Counted from the first letter of the stretch, positions 16,062 through 23,570 are shown. The stretch: 42,674 nt of DNA from Desertihabitans aurantiacus (GCF_003344635.1 NZ_QPKK01000004.1:1-42674), one strand, 5' to 3'. The notes: generated from the letters alone by a model not told the origin. Numbers and translations are program-made.

Positions 16062-16985
16062 ATGAGAGTCGTGGTGGGGGTGGACGCCGGCGGGTCGTCG
16101 ACGCGCGCGTTGGCGGTGACGGCCGACGGGACCGTCGTCGGGGAACGGCGCACCGGCGGCGGCAACCACCGCAGTGCTGGCACGGAGGTCTCGCGACACT
16201 TCCGCGAGGCGGTCGCGGGCGCCCTGGGTGACGTCCCGACGGCACAGGTGGCCGCGGTGGTCGCCGGGGTCGCCGGAGCGGCGGCCGCCGCCGGGGACAC
16301 CGTGCGGAAGCGGGTTGCCGACGACCTGGCCGCGCTGGGCATCGGCGCCCCCCACGCCGTGGTCACCGATCTCGACATCGCCTTCCTCGGCGGAGCGCCC
16401 GGCGACGACGGCCTGCTGCTGCTGAGCGGGACCGGGGCGGTCGCGGCCCGCTATGCCGGACGCCGGCTGGAGGCCCGCTGCGACGGGATGGGCTGGCGGC
16501 TCGGCGACGAGGGCTCGGGCTGGTGGATCGGCTCCCGTGCGCTGCGGGCGGCCGCCGCCGCACTGGACGGCCGAGGCGCTCCCACCGCGCTGGTGCAGCG
16601 CATCGGCACCGCGCTCGGGGTGCAGGAGCTGTCGGGCGACCTCCGTCAGGACTGGATCCGCACCGTCGCCCCCCTCACCGCCGGCCAGGTCGCCGCGCTG
16701 GTGCCGGCGGTGGTCGCCACCGCCGACGCCGGGGACGCCCTCGCCGCGACGATCCTGGCCGAGGCGGCCGAGGCGCTGCTCGGCACCTGCGCGGTGGTCA
16801 GCACCGGTCCGGCCGATGTCGTCCTGGTCGGCGGGGTGCTCACCGGTGTGGACGCCGTCCGGCAGCCGGTGACGCAGGCGCTCCGGTCGCTCGGCCACCG
16901 CGTGCACCTCGGCGAGCGGCCGGTCCTCGGCGCTCTGCGGCTGGCAGCCGAGCTCGCCGGTTGGAGACCGGATCTAGCGAGGTAG
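16062..16985 (+). CDS. BadF/BadG-family N-acetylglucosamine/N-acetylmuramic acid kinase
   Basis: A 307-residue sugar kinase of the ASKHA fold. The phosphate-1 loop is VVGVDAGGSSTRAL (residues of about 3-16). LLLLSGTGAVAARYAG and GMGWRLGDEGSGWWIG are the second phosphate loop and the N-acetyl-sugar signature of mammalian NAGK and clostridial MurK. The gene is divergent from nagZ-murQ with 43 nt between starts. A MurK-like role, phosphorylating MurNAc (substrate for MurQ) and GlcNAc released by NagZ, fits well but is inferred from context. TAGCGT at 16047-16052 may be its -10. The stop is followed by an AT-rich segment. Confidence 0.85.
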   Translation: MRVVVGVDAGGSSTRALAVTADGTVVGERRTGGGNHRSAGTEVSRHFREAVAGALGDVPTAQVAAVVAGVAGAAAAAGDTVRKRVADDLAALGIGAPHAVVTDLDIAFLGGAPGDDGLLLLSGTGAVAARYAGRRLEARCDGMGWRLGDEGSGWWIGSRALRAAAAALDGRGAPTALVQRIGTALGVQELSGDLRQDWIRTVAPLTAGQVAALVPAVVATADAGDALAATILAEAAEALLGTCAVVSTGPADVVLVGGVLTGVDAVRQPVTQALRSLGHRVHLGERPVLGALRLAAELAGWRPDLAR

Positions 16986-16994
16986 GCTTAAGAC

Positions 16995-17012
16995 TCTTTG
17001 TCGACACAACGA
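16995..17012 (-). repeat. AT-rich TGTCGA motif, copy A
   Basis: Read on the minus strand as TCGTTGTGTCGACAAAGA, it matches copy B (17484-17501) at 15 of 18 positions. It lies in a conspicuously AT-rich gap between the sugar-kinase stop and the DUF3817 gene. A GACTAG hexamer, also found next to copies B and C, follows at 17035-17040 as part of the short inverted repeat TAGTCG-GCT-CGACTA. Function unknown. Confidence 0.45.
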
Positions 17013-17016
17013 TTTA

Positions 17017-17044
17017 TTGGCCGTTAGTCGGCTCGACTAGGCTC
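17017..17044 (+). promoter_or_regulatory. Possible promoter for the DUF3817 gene
   Basis: TTGGCC at 17017-17022, a 16-bp spacer and TAGGCT at 17039-17044 would start transcription near 17051, 29 nt before the GTG. The inverted repeat TAGTCG-GCT-CGACTA overlaps the spacer and -10. Confidence 0.4.
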
Positions 17045-17079
17045 CCAGGGTCAGCTCAGACCGGAGAGGGGAGATCGCG

Positions 17080-17460
17080 GTGGACGTCCAGGGAGTGCGG
17101 GGTGCCCTGCTCAGGTACCGGGTGATGGCCTGGGTGGTCGGCATCCTGCTGGTCGTCCTGGTCTGCGTCGGGCTGCCGCTGAAGTACCTCGGCGGGGACG
17201 ACACCGTGGTGACCTGGACGGGTGTGCCGCACGGATGGTTGTACATGGTGCTGCTCATCACCGCCTTCGACCTCGGACGTCGGGTCACGTGGCCGTGGCG
17301 TCGGCTGCTCCTGATCGCCCTGGCCGGCACCGTGCCATTCCTCTCCTTCGTCGCCGAGCGCTCGGCCACCAAGGACGTCCAGCGGCGTCTCGCGCAGGCG
17401 GACACCGACCGCCCCGCACCCAGCGGCCAGCCCGTCGACGCCGAGCGGCCACCTCGATGA
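17080..17460 (+). CDS. DUF3817 integral membrane protein
   Basis: A 126-residue protein with three hydrophobic helices at about residues 15-35, 45-63 and 73-90. The stretches RYRVMAWVVGILLV and VPHGWLYMVLLITAFDLGRR are characteristic of the DUF3817 family, small actinobacterial membrane proteins of unknown role. The C-terminal ~30 residues are hydrophilic and Pro-rich. The GTG at 17080 follows GGAGAGGGGAG. It converges on parB, with an AT-rich motif between the two stops. Confidence 0.85.
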   Translation: MDVQGVRGALLRYRVMAWVVGILLVVLVCVGLPLKYLGGDDTVVTWTGVPHGWLYMVLLITAFDLGRRVTWPWRRLLLIALAGTVPFLSFVAERSATKDVQRRLAQADTDRPAPSGQPVDAERPPR

Positions 17461-17477
17461 CCCCTCGTCGTCAGGGC

Positions 17478-17501
17478 GACTAGTCGTTTTGTCGACTTAG
17501 A
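17478..17501 (+). repeat. AT-rich GACTAG/TGTCGA motif, copy B
   Basis: GACTAGTCG followed by TTTTGTCGACTTAGA lies between the convergent DUF3817 and parB genes and includes the parB stop codon. CGACTAGTCG at 17477-17486 is a perfect 10-bp palindrome. It matches copy C at 15 of 19 positions over the GACTAG...TGTCGA core and copy A at 15 of 18. No T-rich terminator structure is evident. Confidence 0.45.
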
Positions 17502-18432
17502 TACGCACGCCGAGGATCCCGGCGACCCTCTGGAGGTCCTCCGCCGAGGCGAAGTCGATGACGATGCGTCCGCGACGGGCGCTGCCCTCCACCCGGACGC
17601 GGGTGTCCAGCCGGTCGGTCAGCTCCTCAGCCACCTCCTGAGCCCCCGCAGGCAGCTCTCGAGGGCGGCGAGGACGACGAGCGCTCCCACCGGGCGCGTC
17701 CTCCCCGAGGGCGGCTGCCTCCTCCGCCGAGCGGACCGACATCCCCTCGGCGACGATCCGCTGCGCGAGGCGCTCCTGGGCAGCCGGATCACCCAGGCCG
17801 AGGATCGCCCGGGCGTGGCCGGCGCTGAGCACGCCAGCCGCGACCCGCCGCTGCACGCTGGCCGGGAGCCGCATCAGGCGGATGGTGTTGGAGATCTGCG
17901 GACGGGACCGGTGGATGCGGCGGGACAGCTCCTCCTGCGTGCAGCCGAAGTCGTCGAGCATCTGCTGGTAGGCCGCAGCCTCCTCGAGCGGGTTGAGCTG
18001 GGCGCGGTGCAGGTTCTCCAGCAGCGCGTCCCGGAGCAGGTCGTGGTCCTCGGTGGGCCGGATGATCGCGGGGATGGTGTCGAGGCCCGCCTCCTGGGTG
18101 GCCCGCCAGCGCCGCTCACCCATCACCAGCTCATACCGGCCAGCGGCGACGGGACGGACCACGACCGGCTGCAGCAGGCCGATCTCCTTGATGGAGCCGA
18201 CCAGCTCGGCCAGGGCGTCCTGGTCGAAGTCGGTGCGCGGCTGGCGGGGGTTCGGCGTGATCGCCGAGACCGGCAGCTCTTGGAAGGAGGAGCCCTCCGG
18301 TACATCCACCAGCTCGGGGCGGGCGGGGGACTCGGCGCGGTCCTCACCCCCGCGGGACGGATCGGCGGTGTCGGTGCTCTGGAACAGCTCGCCCAGACCC
18401 CGGCCGAGCGCGCGCCGCTGTGTCTTCGCCAT
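17497..18432 (-). CDS. parB: Chromosome-partitioning protein ParB
   Basis: A 311-residue ParB that loads on parS sites, spreads as a CTP-dependent clamp and recruits SMC and ParA. Visible elements: N-terminal [11 protein letters not shown], the CTP-binding motifs around [10 protein letters not shown] and [17 protein letters not shown], the helix-turn-helix [23 protein letters not shown], and a C-terminal dimerisation segment after a basic, low-complexity linker (residues of about 235-255). The ATG at 18432 shares one base with the parA stop, so the two are one operon. Two parS sites lie within and upstream of parA. Confidence 0.97.
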   Translation of the reverse strand: MAKTQRRALGRGLGELFQSTDTADPSRGGEDRAESPARPELVDVPEGSSFQELPVSAITPNPRQPRTDFDQDALAELVGSIKEIGLLQPVVVRPVAAGRYELVMGERRWRATQEAGLDTIPAIIRPTEDHDLLRDALLENLHRAQLNPLEEAAAYQQMLDDFGCTQEELSRRIHRSRPQISNTIRLMRLPASVQRRVAAGVLSAGHARAILGLGDPAAQERLAQRIVAEGMSVRSAEEAAALGEDAPGGSARRPRRPRELPAGAQEVAEELTDRLDTRVRVEGSARRGRIVIDFASAEDLQRVAGILGVRI

Positions 18433-19331
18433 CAGTGCCCTCCTTCGACGCCCCGCTGGGCGATGTCCTTGGCCGCATTGACGTAGGCGATCGCGCCCAC
18501 CGAGCCCGGCTGGTACGACAGCACCGTCTGCCCGTAGCTGGGTGCCTCGGCGATCCGCACCGAGCGGGGGATGACCGTGGGGAGCGTCTGGGTCCGGAAG
18601 TGACCGCGTACCTCCTCGGCGACCTGGCTGGCCAACCGGGTGCGCCCGTCGAACATCGTCAGCACGATGGTGCTCAGCTCCAGGTCGTCATTGAGCTGGC
18701 CCTTGACCATGTCGATGGTGCGCATCAGCTGGGACACCCCCTCCAGCGCGTAGTACTCGCACTGGATGGGGATGAGGATCTCGTCGGCCGCCACCAGGGC
18801 GTTCAGGGTGAGCAACCCGAGCGAGGGCGGGCAGTCGAGCAGCACGTAGTCGAGGGCGTGGGTCTCGCGGTAGGCGGCGAGGGCCCTCTTGAGCCGTGTT
18901 TCACGTGCAACAACGGACACGAGCTCGATCTCTGCGCCCGCGAGGTCGATCGTCGCCGGGAGGACGTGCAGGTTCGGGGCCTCGGGGGAGAGCACCACGT
19001 GCTCCTCCACCCGGTCACCCTCGAGCAGCACCTCGTACGTCCCAGCCACCCCGGCATGGTGGTCCACGCCCAGGGCAGTGGACGCGTTGCCCTGAGGATC
19101 AAGGTCGACCACCAGCACCCGCAGCCCACCGAGCGCCAGGGCCGCTGCGAGGTTCACCGTGGTCGTGGTCTTCCCGACGCCACCCTTCTGGTTCGCGACC
19201 ACGAACGTCCTGGTCGACCGGGGCCGCGGGAGCTGGGGGAGCGACGTCGGCGACGAGGGCGCCTCCGCCTCCGCCTCGGGCGCGGGTCCGGCCTCCTCGT
19301 CATCGATCATCGCCCGGCGTGGCACACCCAC
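18432..19331 (-). CDS. parA: Chromosome-partitioning ATPase ParA
   Basis: A deviant-Walker ATPase of 299 residues when started at GTG 19331, which has GAGGAG eight bases upstream. A GTG at 19349 and an ATG at 19310 are alternatives. Motifs: [23 protein letters not shown] (signature lysines in KGGVGKT at about residues 49-55), [12 protein letters not shown] and [15 protein letters not shown]. It positions sister origins with ParB. The segment VARETRL is encoded by a near-perfect parS sequence that uses unusual codons for this genome. The acidic/Pro-rich N-terminus (about 40 residues) is typical of actinobacterial ParA. Confidence 0.96.
   Translation of the reverse strand: MGVPRRAMIDDEEAGPAPEAEAEAPSSPTSLPQLPRPRSTRTFVVANQKGGVGKTTTTVNLAAALALGGLRVLVVDLDPQGNASTALGVDHHAGVAGTYEVLLEGDRVEEHVVLSPEAPNLHVLPATIDLAGAEIELVSVVARETRLKRALAAYRETHALDYVLLDCPPSLGLLTLNALVAADEILIPIQCEYYALEGVSQLMRTIDMVKGQLNDDLELSTIVLTMFDGRTRLASQVAEEVRGHFRTQTLPTVIPRSVRIAEAPSYGQTVLSYQPGSVGAIAYVNAAKDIAQRGVEGGH
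18897..18912. promoter_or_regulatory. parS site inside parA
   Basis: TGTTTCACGTGCAACA differs from the bacterial parS consensus TGTTTCACGTGAAACA at one base. The embedded codons (GTT, GTT, GCA, CGT, GAA, ACA on the coding strand) are atypical for this G+C-rich genome, as expected if the DNA sequence itself is selected. Confidence 0.85.
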
Positions 19332-19471
19332 CAGCGCATCTCCTCGCACCTCGACTCGTCGACCATGTGCTGGAGCCCTCCATCACGGCGGCCCGGCACC
19401 GGGACACCATACGCCGACCCGTCCGTCGGTCGCTCGGCCGCGACCGACCTGTCCACACGAGACCCTCGATG

Positions 19472-19487
19472 CGTTTCACGTGGAACA
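19472..19487. promoter_or_regulatory. parS site upstream of parA
   Basis: CGTTTCACGTGGAACA contains the 14-bp core GTTTCACGTGGAAC, a common actinobacterial parS variant. It lies in the roughly 210-bp gap between parA and the lipoprotein gene, which holds no convincing reading frame of its own. Confidence 0.85.
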
Positions 19488-19542
19488 GCCCACACACGCG
19501 TGCCCGACGCCGTCGTCGCCACCACGTCCACATCCGCCACCG

Positions 19543-20049
19543 CTACTCCGGCGCCTCGACCACCTCAGGTCCCGGGCCGCCGATCGTCCCCTCCAGCACG
19601 GACCAGAGCTCCACCGTGTACGGCGCCCAGGCGCAGTAGACATCGCCATCATCCTCGGGCACCGCGAACCACACCGTCCCCTGCTGCCGGTCGACGTGCG
19701 GACGCTGCTGCTGGCACTTCTGGTAGCCGTGCACGAGCACCACCGCACCATCCGGCGGATCCTGGAGCCGATCAGACTCCTCCGTCCGTGGCAGGGCAGC
19801 GATCAACCCGGGAAGCTCCTCCGGCTGCACGACCCTGCCGGGCCCTCGAGGCACCACCGCCTCCAGTGCGGATTGCCCGAACTCGGTCTCCGACCACGAG
19901 GCCAGCACCTCGGCGTCGGACACCTCTGCGCTGCATGCCGTGACCGTCACCAGCAGCAGCACCCCGACCGCGCCCGCCAGCGCACGGTGGGTGTGGTCAG
20001 ACCCGACGCAACCGGACCACCGTGGTCGGTTCGCTCCGTGGATCGGCAC
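19543..20049 (-). CDS. Putative lipoprotein of unknown function
   Basis: A frame with a lipoprotein signal: a hydrophobic segment RALAGAVGVLLLVTVTACS ends in the lipobox V-T-A-C. The mature part is about 130 residues. The only suitable start is GTG 20049, which overlaps the 3' end of rsmG by 53 nt, so it may be leaderless or coupled; no ribosome site is clear. The mature part holds two cysteines (YQKCQQQ and VYCAWAP) that could pair. No family is recognised. It lies between rsmG and parA where most relatives have no gene. It appears real because its codon third positions are G/C-biased and a frame-consistent signal peptide is present. Confidence 0.6.
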   Translation of the reverse strand: MPIHGANRPRWSGCVGSDHTHRALAGAVGVLLLVTVTACSAEVSDAEVLASWSETEFGQSALEAVVPRGPGRVVQPEELPGLIAALPRTEESDRLQDPPDGAVVLVHGYQKCQQQRPHVDRQQGTVWFAVPEDDGDVYCAWAPYTVELWSVLEGTIGGPGPEVVEAPE

Positions 20050-20644
20050 GCACCGACAGTACGTCAGCGCGGAGTCGCAGCCGGCGCAGCAGCTTCTCTG
20101 CCTTCGCCAGCTCATCCGGCGCCGACGCGCCCTTGATCAGCAGCATCTCCCCACCCTCGTCGAGCAGGGGCTCGCACCAGGGCACCAGCTTCGACAGCGC
20201 TCCCACCGCCCGGGCCGTGACGACGTCGTACACGTCCTCGTGGTCCTCCGCCCGAGCCCGCACGACCCGCACCCGCTCCTCCAGGTCCAGCTCGTCGACG
20301 GCCAGCTCGAGGAACTCGGCCCGACGGAGCAGCGGCTCCAGCAGCGTCACACCGAGGTCGGGACGCGCCAGCGCCAGCGGGATGCCCGGAAGCCCGGCCC
20401 CGCTGCCGACGTCCACGATGTGCGCCCCCTCGGGCATCACGCCCGCAGCCGCCGCGCTGTTGAGCACGTGCCGGGACCAGAGCCGTCCAGCCTCCCGAGG
20501 CCCGAGCAGGCCCCACTCGACACCTCGACTCGACAACATATCGACATATCGTCTAGTCAATCCAAGGCGGTCGCCGAACACGTCGGCGGCCTCGACGGGT
20601 TCGGTCTCCACCCCTTCAGGCGCGACCTCGGCGTCCTCGCTCAC
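19997..20644 (-). CDS. rsmG: 16S rRNA (guanine(527)-N(7))-methyltransferase RsmG (GidB)
   Basis: A 215-residue SAM-dependent methyltransferase that modifies G527 in the 530 loop of 16S rRNA. The SAM-binding motif I is HIVDVGSGAGLPGIPLALARP (residues of about 74-94), and the family N-terminus LTRRYVDMLSSRGVEWGLLGPRE is clear. Loss of this enzyme is known to give low-level streptomycin resistance in several bacteria. The GTG at 20644 lies 7 nt after the jag stop. Residues 29-40 are encoded by a run of codons rare in this genome (ACT, AGA, CGA, TAT, GAT, AGT, CGA), which coincides with the AT-rich motif copy C. Confidence 0.95.
   Translation of the reverse strand: MSEDAEVAPEGVETEPVEAADVFGDRLGLTRRYVDMLSSRGVEWGLLGPREAGRLWSRHVLNSAAAAGVMPEGAHIVDVGSGAGLPGIPLALARPDLGVTLLEPLLRRAEFLELAVDELDLEERVRVVRARAEDHEDVYDVVTARAVGALSKLVPWCEPLLDEGGEMLLIKGASAPDELAKAEKLLRRLRLRADVLSVRADPRSEPTTVVRLRRV
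20536..20558 (-). repeat. AT-rich GACTAG/TGTCGA motif, copy C, inside rsmG
   Basis: On the minus strand GACTAGACG is followed by ATATGTCGATATGT. The spacing of GACTAG and TGTCGA is the same as in copy B. It is inside the rsmG coding sequence, where 7 of 12 codons (residues 29-40) end in A or T, in sharp contrast to the rest of the gene. Confidence 0.45.
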
Positions 20645-20651
20645 CGCTGAC

Positions 20652-21209
20652 TCAGCCGGGCAGCACGACGACGCGGCGCCGCGGCTCCTCGCCCTCGGAC
20701 TCGCTACCCAGACCGGCCTCGGCGACGGCGTCGTGCACGATCTTGCGCTCGAACGGATTCATCGGCGCCAGCCGCACGGGCTCGCCGGTCTCCTTGACCT
20801 CCTGCACGGCGTCGCTCGCCAGCTCGCGCAGCTCGCGCCGGCGACGGTCGCGGTGCCCGGCGATGTCGAGCATCAGACGGCTGCGACGCCCGGTCTCTGT
20901 CATCACCGCCAGCCGGGAGAGCTCCTGCAGCGCCTCGAGCACCTCGCCGTCGGGACCCACCAGCACGTCGGTGTCGGTGACCACCGAGACATGGGCCCGC
21001 CCGCCCTCGGTGTAGGTGTCGATGTCGCCGTCGAGGTCGGCGATGTCGAGCAGCTCCTCCAGGTAGTCCGCCGCGACCTCGCCCTCGAGCTCGAGCGGGT
21101 CGGTGGTCTCCTCCGCGGCGTCGGCAGGACTCGTCGTCGGCGTCGTGTCGGTCGCCTCCACCTGCTCCTCGGCCGGGCGCTCGCTGACGAGCTCGTCGCT
21201 GGTACTCAT
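20652..21209 (-). CDS. jag: RNA-binding protein Jag/KhpB (KH-R3H)
   Basis: A 185-residue RNA-binding protein with the KH domain at about residues 45-115 (IDTYTEGGRAHVSVVTDTDVLVGPDGEVLEALQELSRLA) and the R3H domain at about 118-178 (GHRDRRRRELRELA, NPFERKIVHDAV). There is no N-terminal Jag_N domain, as usual in actinobacteria. KhpB binds small RNAs and mRNAs with KhpA in Gram-positive bacteria. It lies in the conserved yidC-jag-rsmG order. The first ~40 residues are acidic and Thr-rich. The start is ATG 21209. Confidence 0.93.
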   Translation of the reverse strand: MSTSDELVSERPAEEQVEATDTTPTTSPADAAEETTDPLELEGEVAADYLEELLDIADLDGDIDTYTEGGRAHVSVVTDTDVLVGPDGEVLEALQELSRLAVMTETGRRSRLMLDIAGHRDRRRRELRELASDAVQEVKETGEPVRLAPMNPFERKIVHDAVAEAGLGSESEGEEPRRRVVVLPG

Positions 21210-21268
21210 GGTCGTCCCTCTCGATTCAGGTCCGGGGCGCACCTGGGCACCCGGGAACGGGCTGGTGT

Positions 21269-21294
21269 GGCAGGGCCGGACGGCCGCGCCTGCC
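21269..21294. terminator. GC-rich hairpin between yidC and jag
   Basis: Nested arms GGCAG/CTGCC and GGCC/GGCC with a small asymmetric bulge form a stable stem-loop about 10 nt past the yidC stop (minus strand). With no U-tract it may be an attenuator, an RNA-stability element or a weak terminator. Confidence 0.3.
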
Positions 21295-21304
21295 GGGTAC
21301 GGCG

Positions 21305-22390
21305 TCAGTCGGTGCGGGTCTGCGGCTGCCCGGGGGCCCCGGGCTTCTTGCCCCGCTGGGAGCGGGTCTGCCGACGCGGCTGCTGCCGCTGGACCTGCTG
21401 GCGCTGGACCTCGGTGGCCGGGGCGGTCGGCTCGGGCTCGCCCTTCTGCCGGCGGGCCTTGTCGGCCTCCTTGGCCGCCTCGACCTTCGGGTCGTGGCCC
21501 TTCTGACGCTGCCGCTCCTCCCAGGCCGCGTAGGCATCGCTGCCGGGGGCCGGGTTGTTGCGGATGATGTAGAACTGCTGGCCCATCGTCCACAGGTTCG
21601 AGGTGAGCCAGTAGATCAGCACCCCGACGGGGAAGTTGATGCCGCCGACGGCGAAGATGACGGGGAAGACGTAGAGCAGGATCTTCTGCTGCTGGGCGAA
21701 GGGACCCTCCAGGGCCTCCTTCGGCATGTTCTTGCGCATCAGCTGGAGCTGGGTGAAGAACAGGGTCGCGGTCATCAGCAGGATGAGCACGACGGTGAGG
21801 ACCTTCACCTCCCACAGCGCGGAGGAGAGGAAGGTGTCGGAGATCCGGGCGCCGAAGATGGTGCTCTCGCGCAGCGAGTTCACCAGGGTCGGGGAGTCTC
21901 GCAGCCAGTCACCGACGGCGTCGGCGGGGTTCACCGCGTTCGCCGCGCCGTTGAGCACCTGGAACAGGGCGAAGAAGATCGGCATCTGCAGCAGCAGCGG
22001 CAGGCAGGACGCCATCGGGTTGACGCCCTCCTCCCGGTAGAGCTTCATCGTCTCCTGCCCGAGACGCTCCCGGTCGTGGCCGTACTTCTTCTGCAGCTCG
22101 CGCGCCTTGGGCTGGACCAGCTGCATGTTGCGCGAGGAGCGGATCTGGCGGACGAACAGCGGGATCGTCAGGATCCGCACCACGATCGTCAGGCAGACGA
22201 TCGACAGCGTCCAGGTCCAGCCGGAGTCGACGCCCAGCACCGGCGACCAGGCCCAGTGGAAGAAGACGAGGATGCCCGAGACCGCCCAGTGCAGCGGGTA
22301 CATCAGGGTGTTGCCCACGTCGACGAACCAGTCCCAGATGCCCATCACGGACAGCAGGGGGACCAGCGTCGGGATCAGTCCCTCGATCAA
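21305..22390 (-). CDS. yidC: Membrane protein insertase YidC/Oxa1
   Basis: A 361-residue insertase of the Gram-positive/actinobacterial type: a short N-terminus without the large periplasmic domain, five membrane segments, and a positively charged Gln/Arg-rich tail. Family stretches include WTWTLSIVCLTIVVRILTIPLF, QPKARELQKKYGHDRERLGQE, GVNPMASCLPLLLQMPIFFALF and FPVGVLIYWLTSNLWT. The arginine in TM1 (IVVRILTIP) matches the conserved hydrophilic-groove arginine. TTG 22390 is preferred because GAGGTG lies four bases upstream, right after the yidD stop. ATG 22345 is the alternative but has no ribosome site. Confidence 0.95.
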   Translation of the reverse strand: MIEGLIPTLVPLLSVMGIWDWFVDVGNTLMYPLHWAVSGILVFFHWAWSPVLGVDSGWTWTLSIVCLTIVVRILTIPLFVRQIRSSRNMQLVQPKARELQKKYGHDRERLGQETMKLYREEGVNPMASCLPLLLQMPIFFALFQVLNGAANAVNPADAVGDWLRDSPTLVNSLRESTIFGARISDTFLSSALWEVKVLTVVLILLMTATLFFTQLQLMRKNMPKEALEGPFAQQQKILLYVFPVIFAVGGINFPVGVLIYWLTSNLWTMGQQFYIIRNNPAPGSDAYAAWEERQRQKGHDPKVEAAKEADKARRQKGEPEPTAPATEVQRQQVQRQQPRRQTRSQRGKKPGAPGQPQTRTD

Positions 22391-22391
22391 T

Positions 22392-22739
22392 TCACACCTC
22401 GTGGTCGGGCCCGGACGGGCCACGTCGGTTGGCGGACGTCGTGCCCACGGCGGACACGACGGGGTCGGCATCGACGTCGCCCGACGCCTGTGCCCGCTGC
22501 TCGGCCTCCCACTCCGCAGCGGCAGCGGTTCCCGGAACCGGATCGTACCCGCCGGGCGCCCACGGGTGGCAGCGCAGCAGCCGCCGCGCGGCCAGCCAGC
22601 TGCCCCGCAGCGAGCCGTGCACGGTGACCGCCTCCAGCGCGTAGGCCGAGCAGGTCGGGTGGTACCGGCACACCTGGCCGTAGAGCGGGCTGATCAGCAG
22701 CCGGTAGAGCTTCAGCAGGCCGATGAGCAGATGGCGCAC
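22392..22739 (-). CDS. yidD: Membrane protein insertion efficiency factor YidD
   Basis: A 115-residue protein with the family core [30 protein letters not shown], including the conserved cysteines, and [16 protein letters not shown]. YidD is a small amphipathic membrane-associated factor that aids YidC. The C-terminal ~40 residues after the core are disordered. The GTG at 22739 follows AGGTGATG and lies 4 nt after the rnpA stop. The order rpmH-rnpA-yidD-yidC is conserved in most bacteria. Confidence 0.94.
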   Translation of the reverse strand: MRHLLIGLLKLYRLLISPLYGQVCRYHPTCSAYALEAVTVHGSLRGSWLAARRLLRCHPWAPGGYDPVPGTAAAAEWEAEQRAQASGDVDADPVVSAVGTTSANRRGPSGPDHEV

Positions 22740-22743
22740 GACA

Positions 22744-23091
22744 TCACCTCGTCCCGGCCAGCCGCCGGTGCACCCGGGCGAGACCAGCCTCGACGTCCTC
22801 GCCGAGGAGCCCCGGCTCGGACGCACTGCGCGGCAGCGCCCGGACCACCAGACGGAGGTCGCCGAGCTCGTCGAGGTGCCCGGCGACCAGGTGGCGCAGG
22901 CGGCGCTTGACGCGGTTGCGGGTGACGGCGTCGCCCACAGCGCGGGAGACGACGAAACCCACCAGGGCCCCGTCGCCGGCCTCACCGGTGCGTGCGTGCA
23001 TCACGATGCGGGGGCCGCCCACGCGCACACCGGAGCGGATGGTCTCGGCGAACTCGCGCGAGGACCGCATCCGGTGGGCGGCGGGCAGCAC
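22744..23091 (-). CDS. rnpA: Ribonuclease P protein component
   Basis: The 115-residue protein cofactor of RNase P, which helps the catalytic RNA remove 5' leaders from tRNA precursors. The RNP signature is [17 protein letters not shown], and the N-terminal [16 protein letters not shown] is typical. The start is GTG 23091, 7 nt after the rpmH stop, so the gene is transcribed from the rpmH promoter. Confidence 0.95.
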   Translation of the reverse strand: MLPAAHRMRSSREFAETIRSGVRVGGPRIVMHARTGEAGDGALVGFVVSRAVGDAVTRNRVKRRLRHLVAGHLDELGDLRLVVRALPRSASEPGLLGEDVEAGLARVHRRLAGTR

Positions 23092-23098
23092 ACCGGAC

Positions 23099-23236
23099 TC
23101 AGGCGGAGAGCTCGGAGCGTCCCTTGCGGCGACGCGCGGCGAGGATGGCGCGGCCGGCGCGGGTCCGCATCCGCAGGCGGAAGCCGTGACGACGGCTGCG
23201 ACGGCGGTTGCTCGGCTGGAACGTGCGCTTGCTCAT
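23099..23236 (-). CDS. rpmH: 50S ribosomal protein L34
   Basis: The 45-residue L34 protein, with the universally conserved [18 protein letters not shown] start and [15 protein letters not shown]. It is the first gene of the minus-strand rpmH-rnpA-yidD-yidC-jag-rsmG set. A strong promoter is seen about 90 nt upstream. Confidence 0.98.
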   Translation of the reverse strand: MSKRTFQPSNRRRSRRHGFRLRMRTRAGRAILAARRRKGRSELSA

Positions 23237-23327
23237 GGGGTGACTCCCGATTCTCGGCCTGCAGAGGTCTGTTGCCGCCCTCGTCTGGGCACGCACGAAC
23301 GCTGCGCGCCGGTACAGCGACCTGGCT

Positions 23328-23356
23328 ACGATACGCGCCCCGGCACGACCGGTCAA
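23328..23356 (-). promoter_or_regulatory. rpmH promoter
   Basis: On the minus strand: -35 TTGACC (23356-23351), an exact 17-bp spacer, and -10 TATCGT (23333-23328). It would give a leader of about 85 nt before rpmH. It lies in the 391-bp rpmH-dnaA gap (23237-23627), which otherwise holds the dnaA promoter and DnaA boxes. Confidence 0.75.
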
Positions 23357-23438
23357 AACGTCCTGTGGACCGCCGCACAGCTCCGGCGGCGCCTGTCCAG
23401 GCGACACGCCGACGGAGCTCCAGTCGGTCGCCGGAGGC

Positions 23439-23468
23439 TTGCCAAGGTCTTGAGCACGTTGTTAGTTT
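23439..23468 (+). promoter_or_regulatory. Probable dnaA promoter
   Basis: TTGCCA (23439-23444) is followed after 18 bp by TAGTTT (23463-23468). Transcription from about 23475 would pass the DnaA boxes at 23540-23560 before reaching dnaA, which allows autoregulation by DnaA. Confidence 0.5.
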
Positions 23469-23539
23469 CCCCTGGGTCGGCGCCGCCGACGAGCGGTCCG
23501 ATCAGTCACATCCCCTGGGAGATTGTCGCAGCGTGCGGG

Positions 23540-23570
23540 TTACCCACATCCTGTGGACAACTGTGTGGAC
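23540..23570. promoter_or_regulatory. DnaA-box cluster upstream of dnaA
   Basis: TTACCCACA (23540-23548) is followed by TGTGGACAA (23552-23560), the reverse of a perfect actinobacterial DnaA box TTGTCCACA, and then by a weaker TGTGTGGAC. The block closely resembles the one at 26052-26085 in the oriC gap. Likely roles are autoregulation or an accessory part of the origin. Confidence 0.7.

Noticed and set aside
20524-20552. An antisense promoter inside rsmG using TATCGT as -10
   Set aside because: No acceptable -35 lies at 16-18 bp, and the motif shared with the other two copies explains the AT-rich sequence better.
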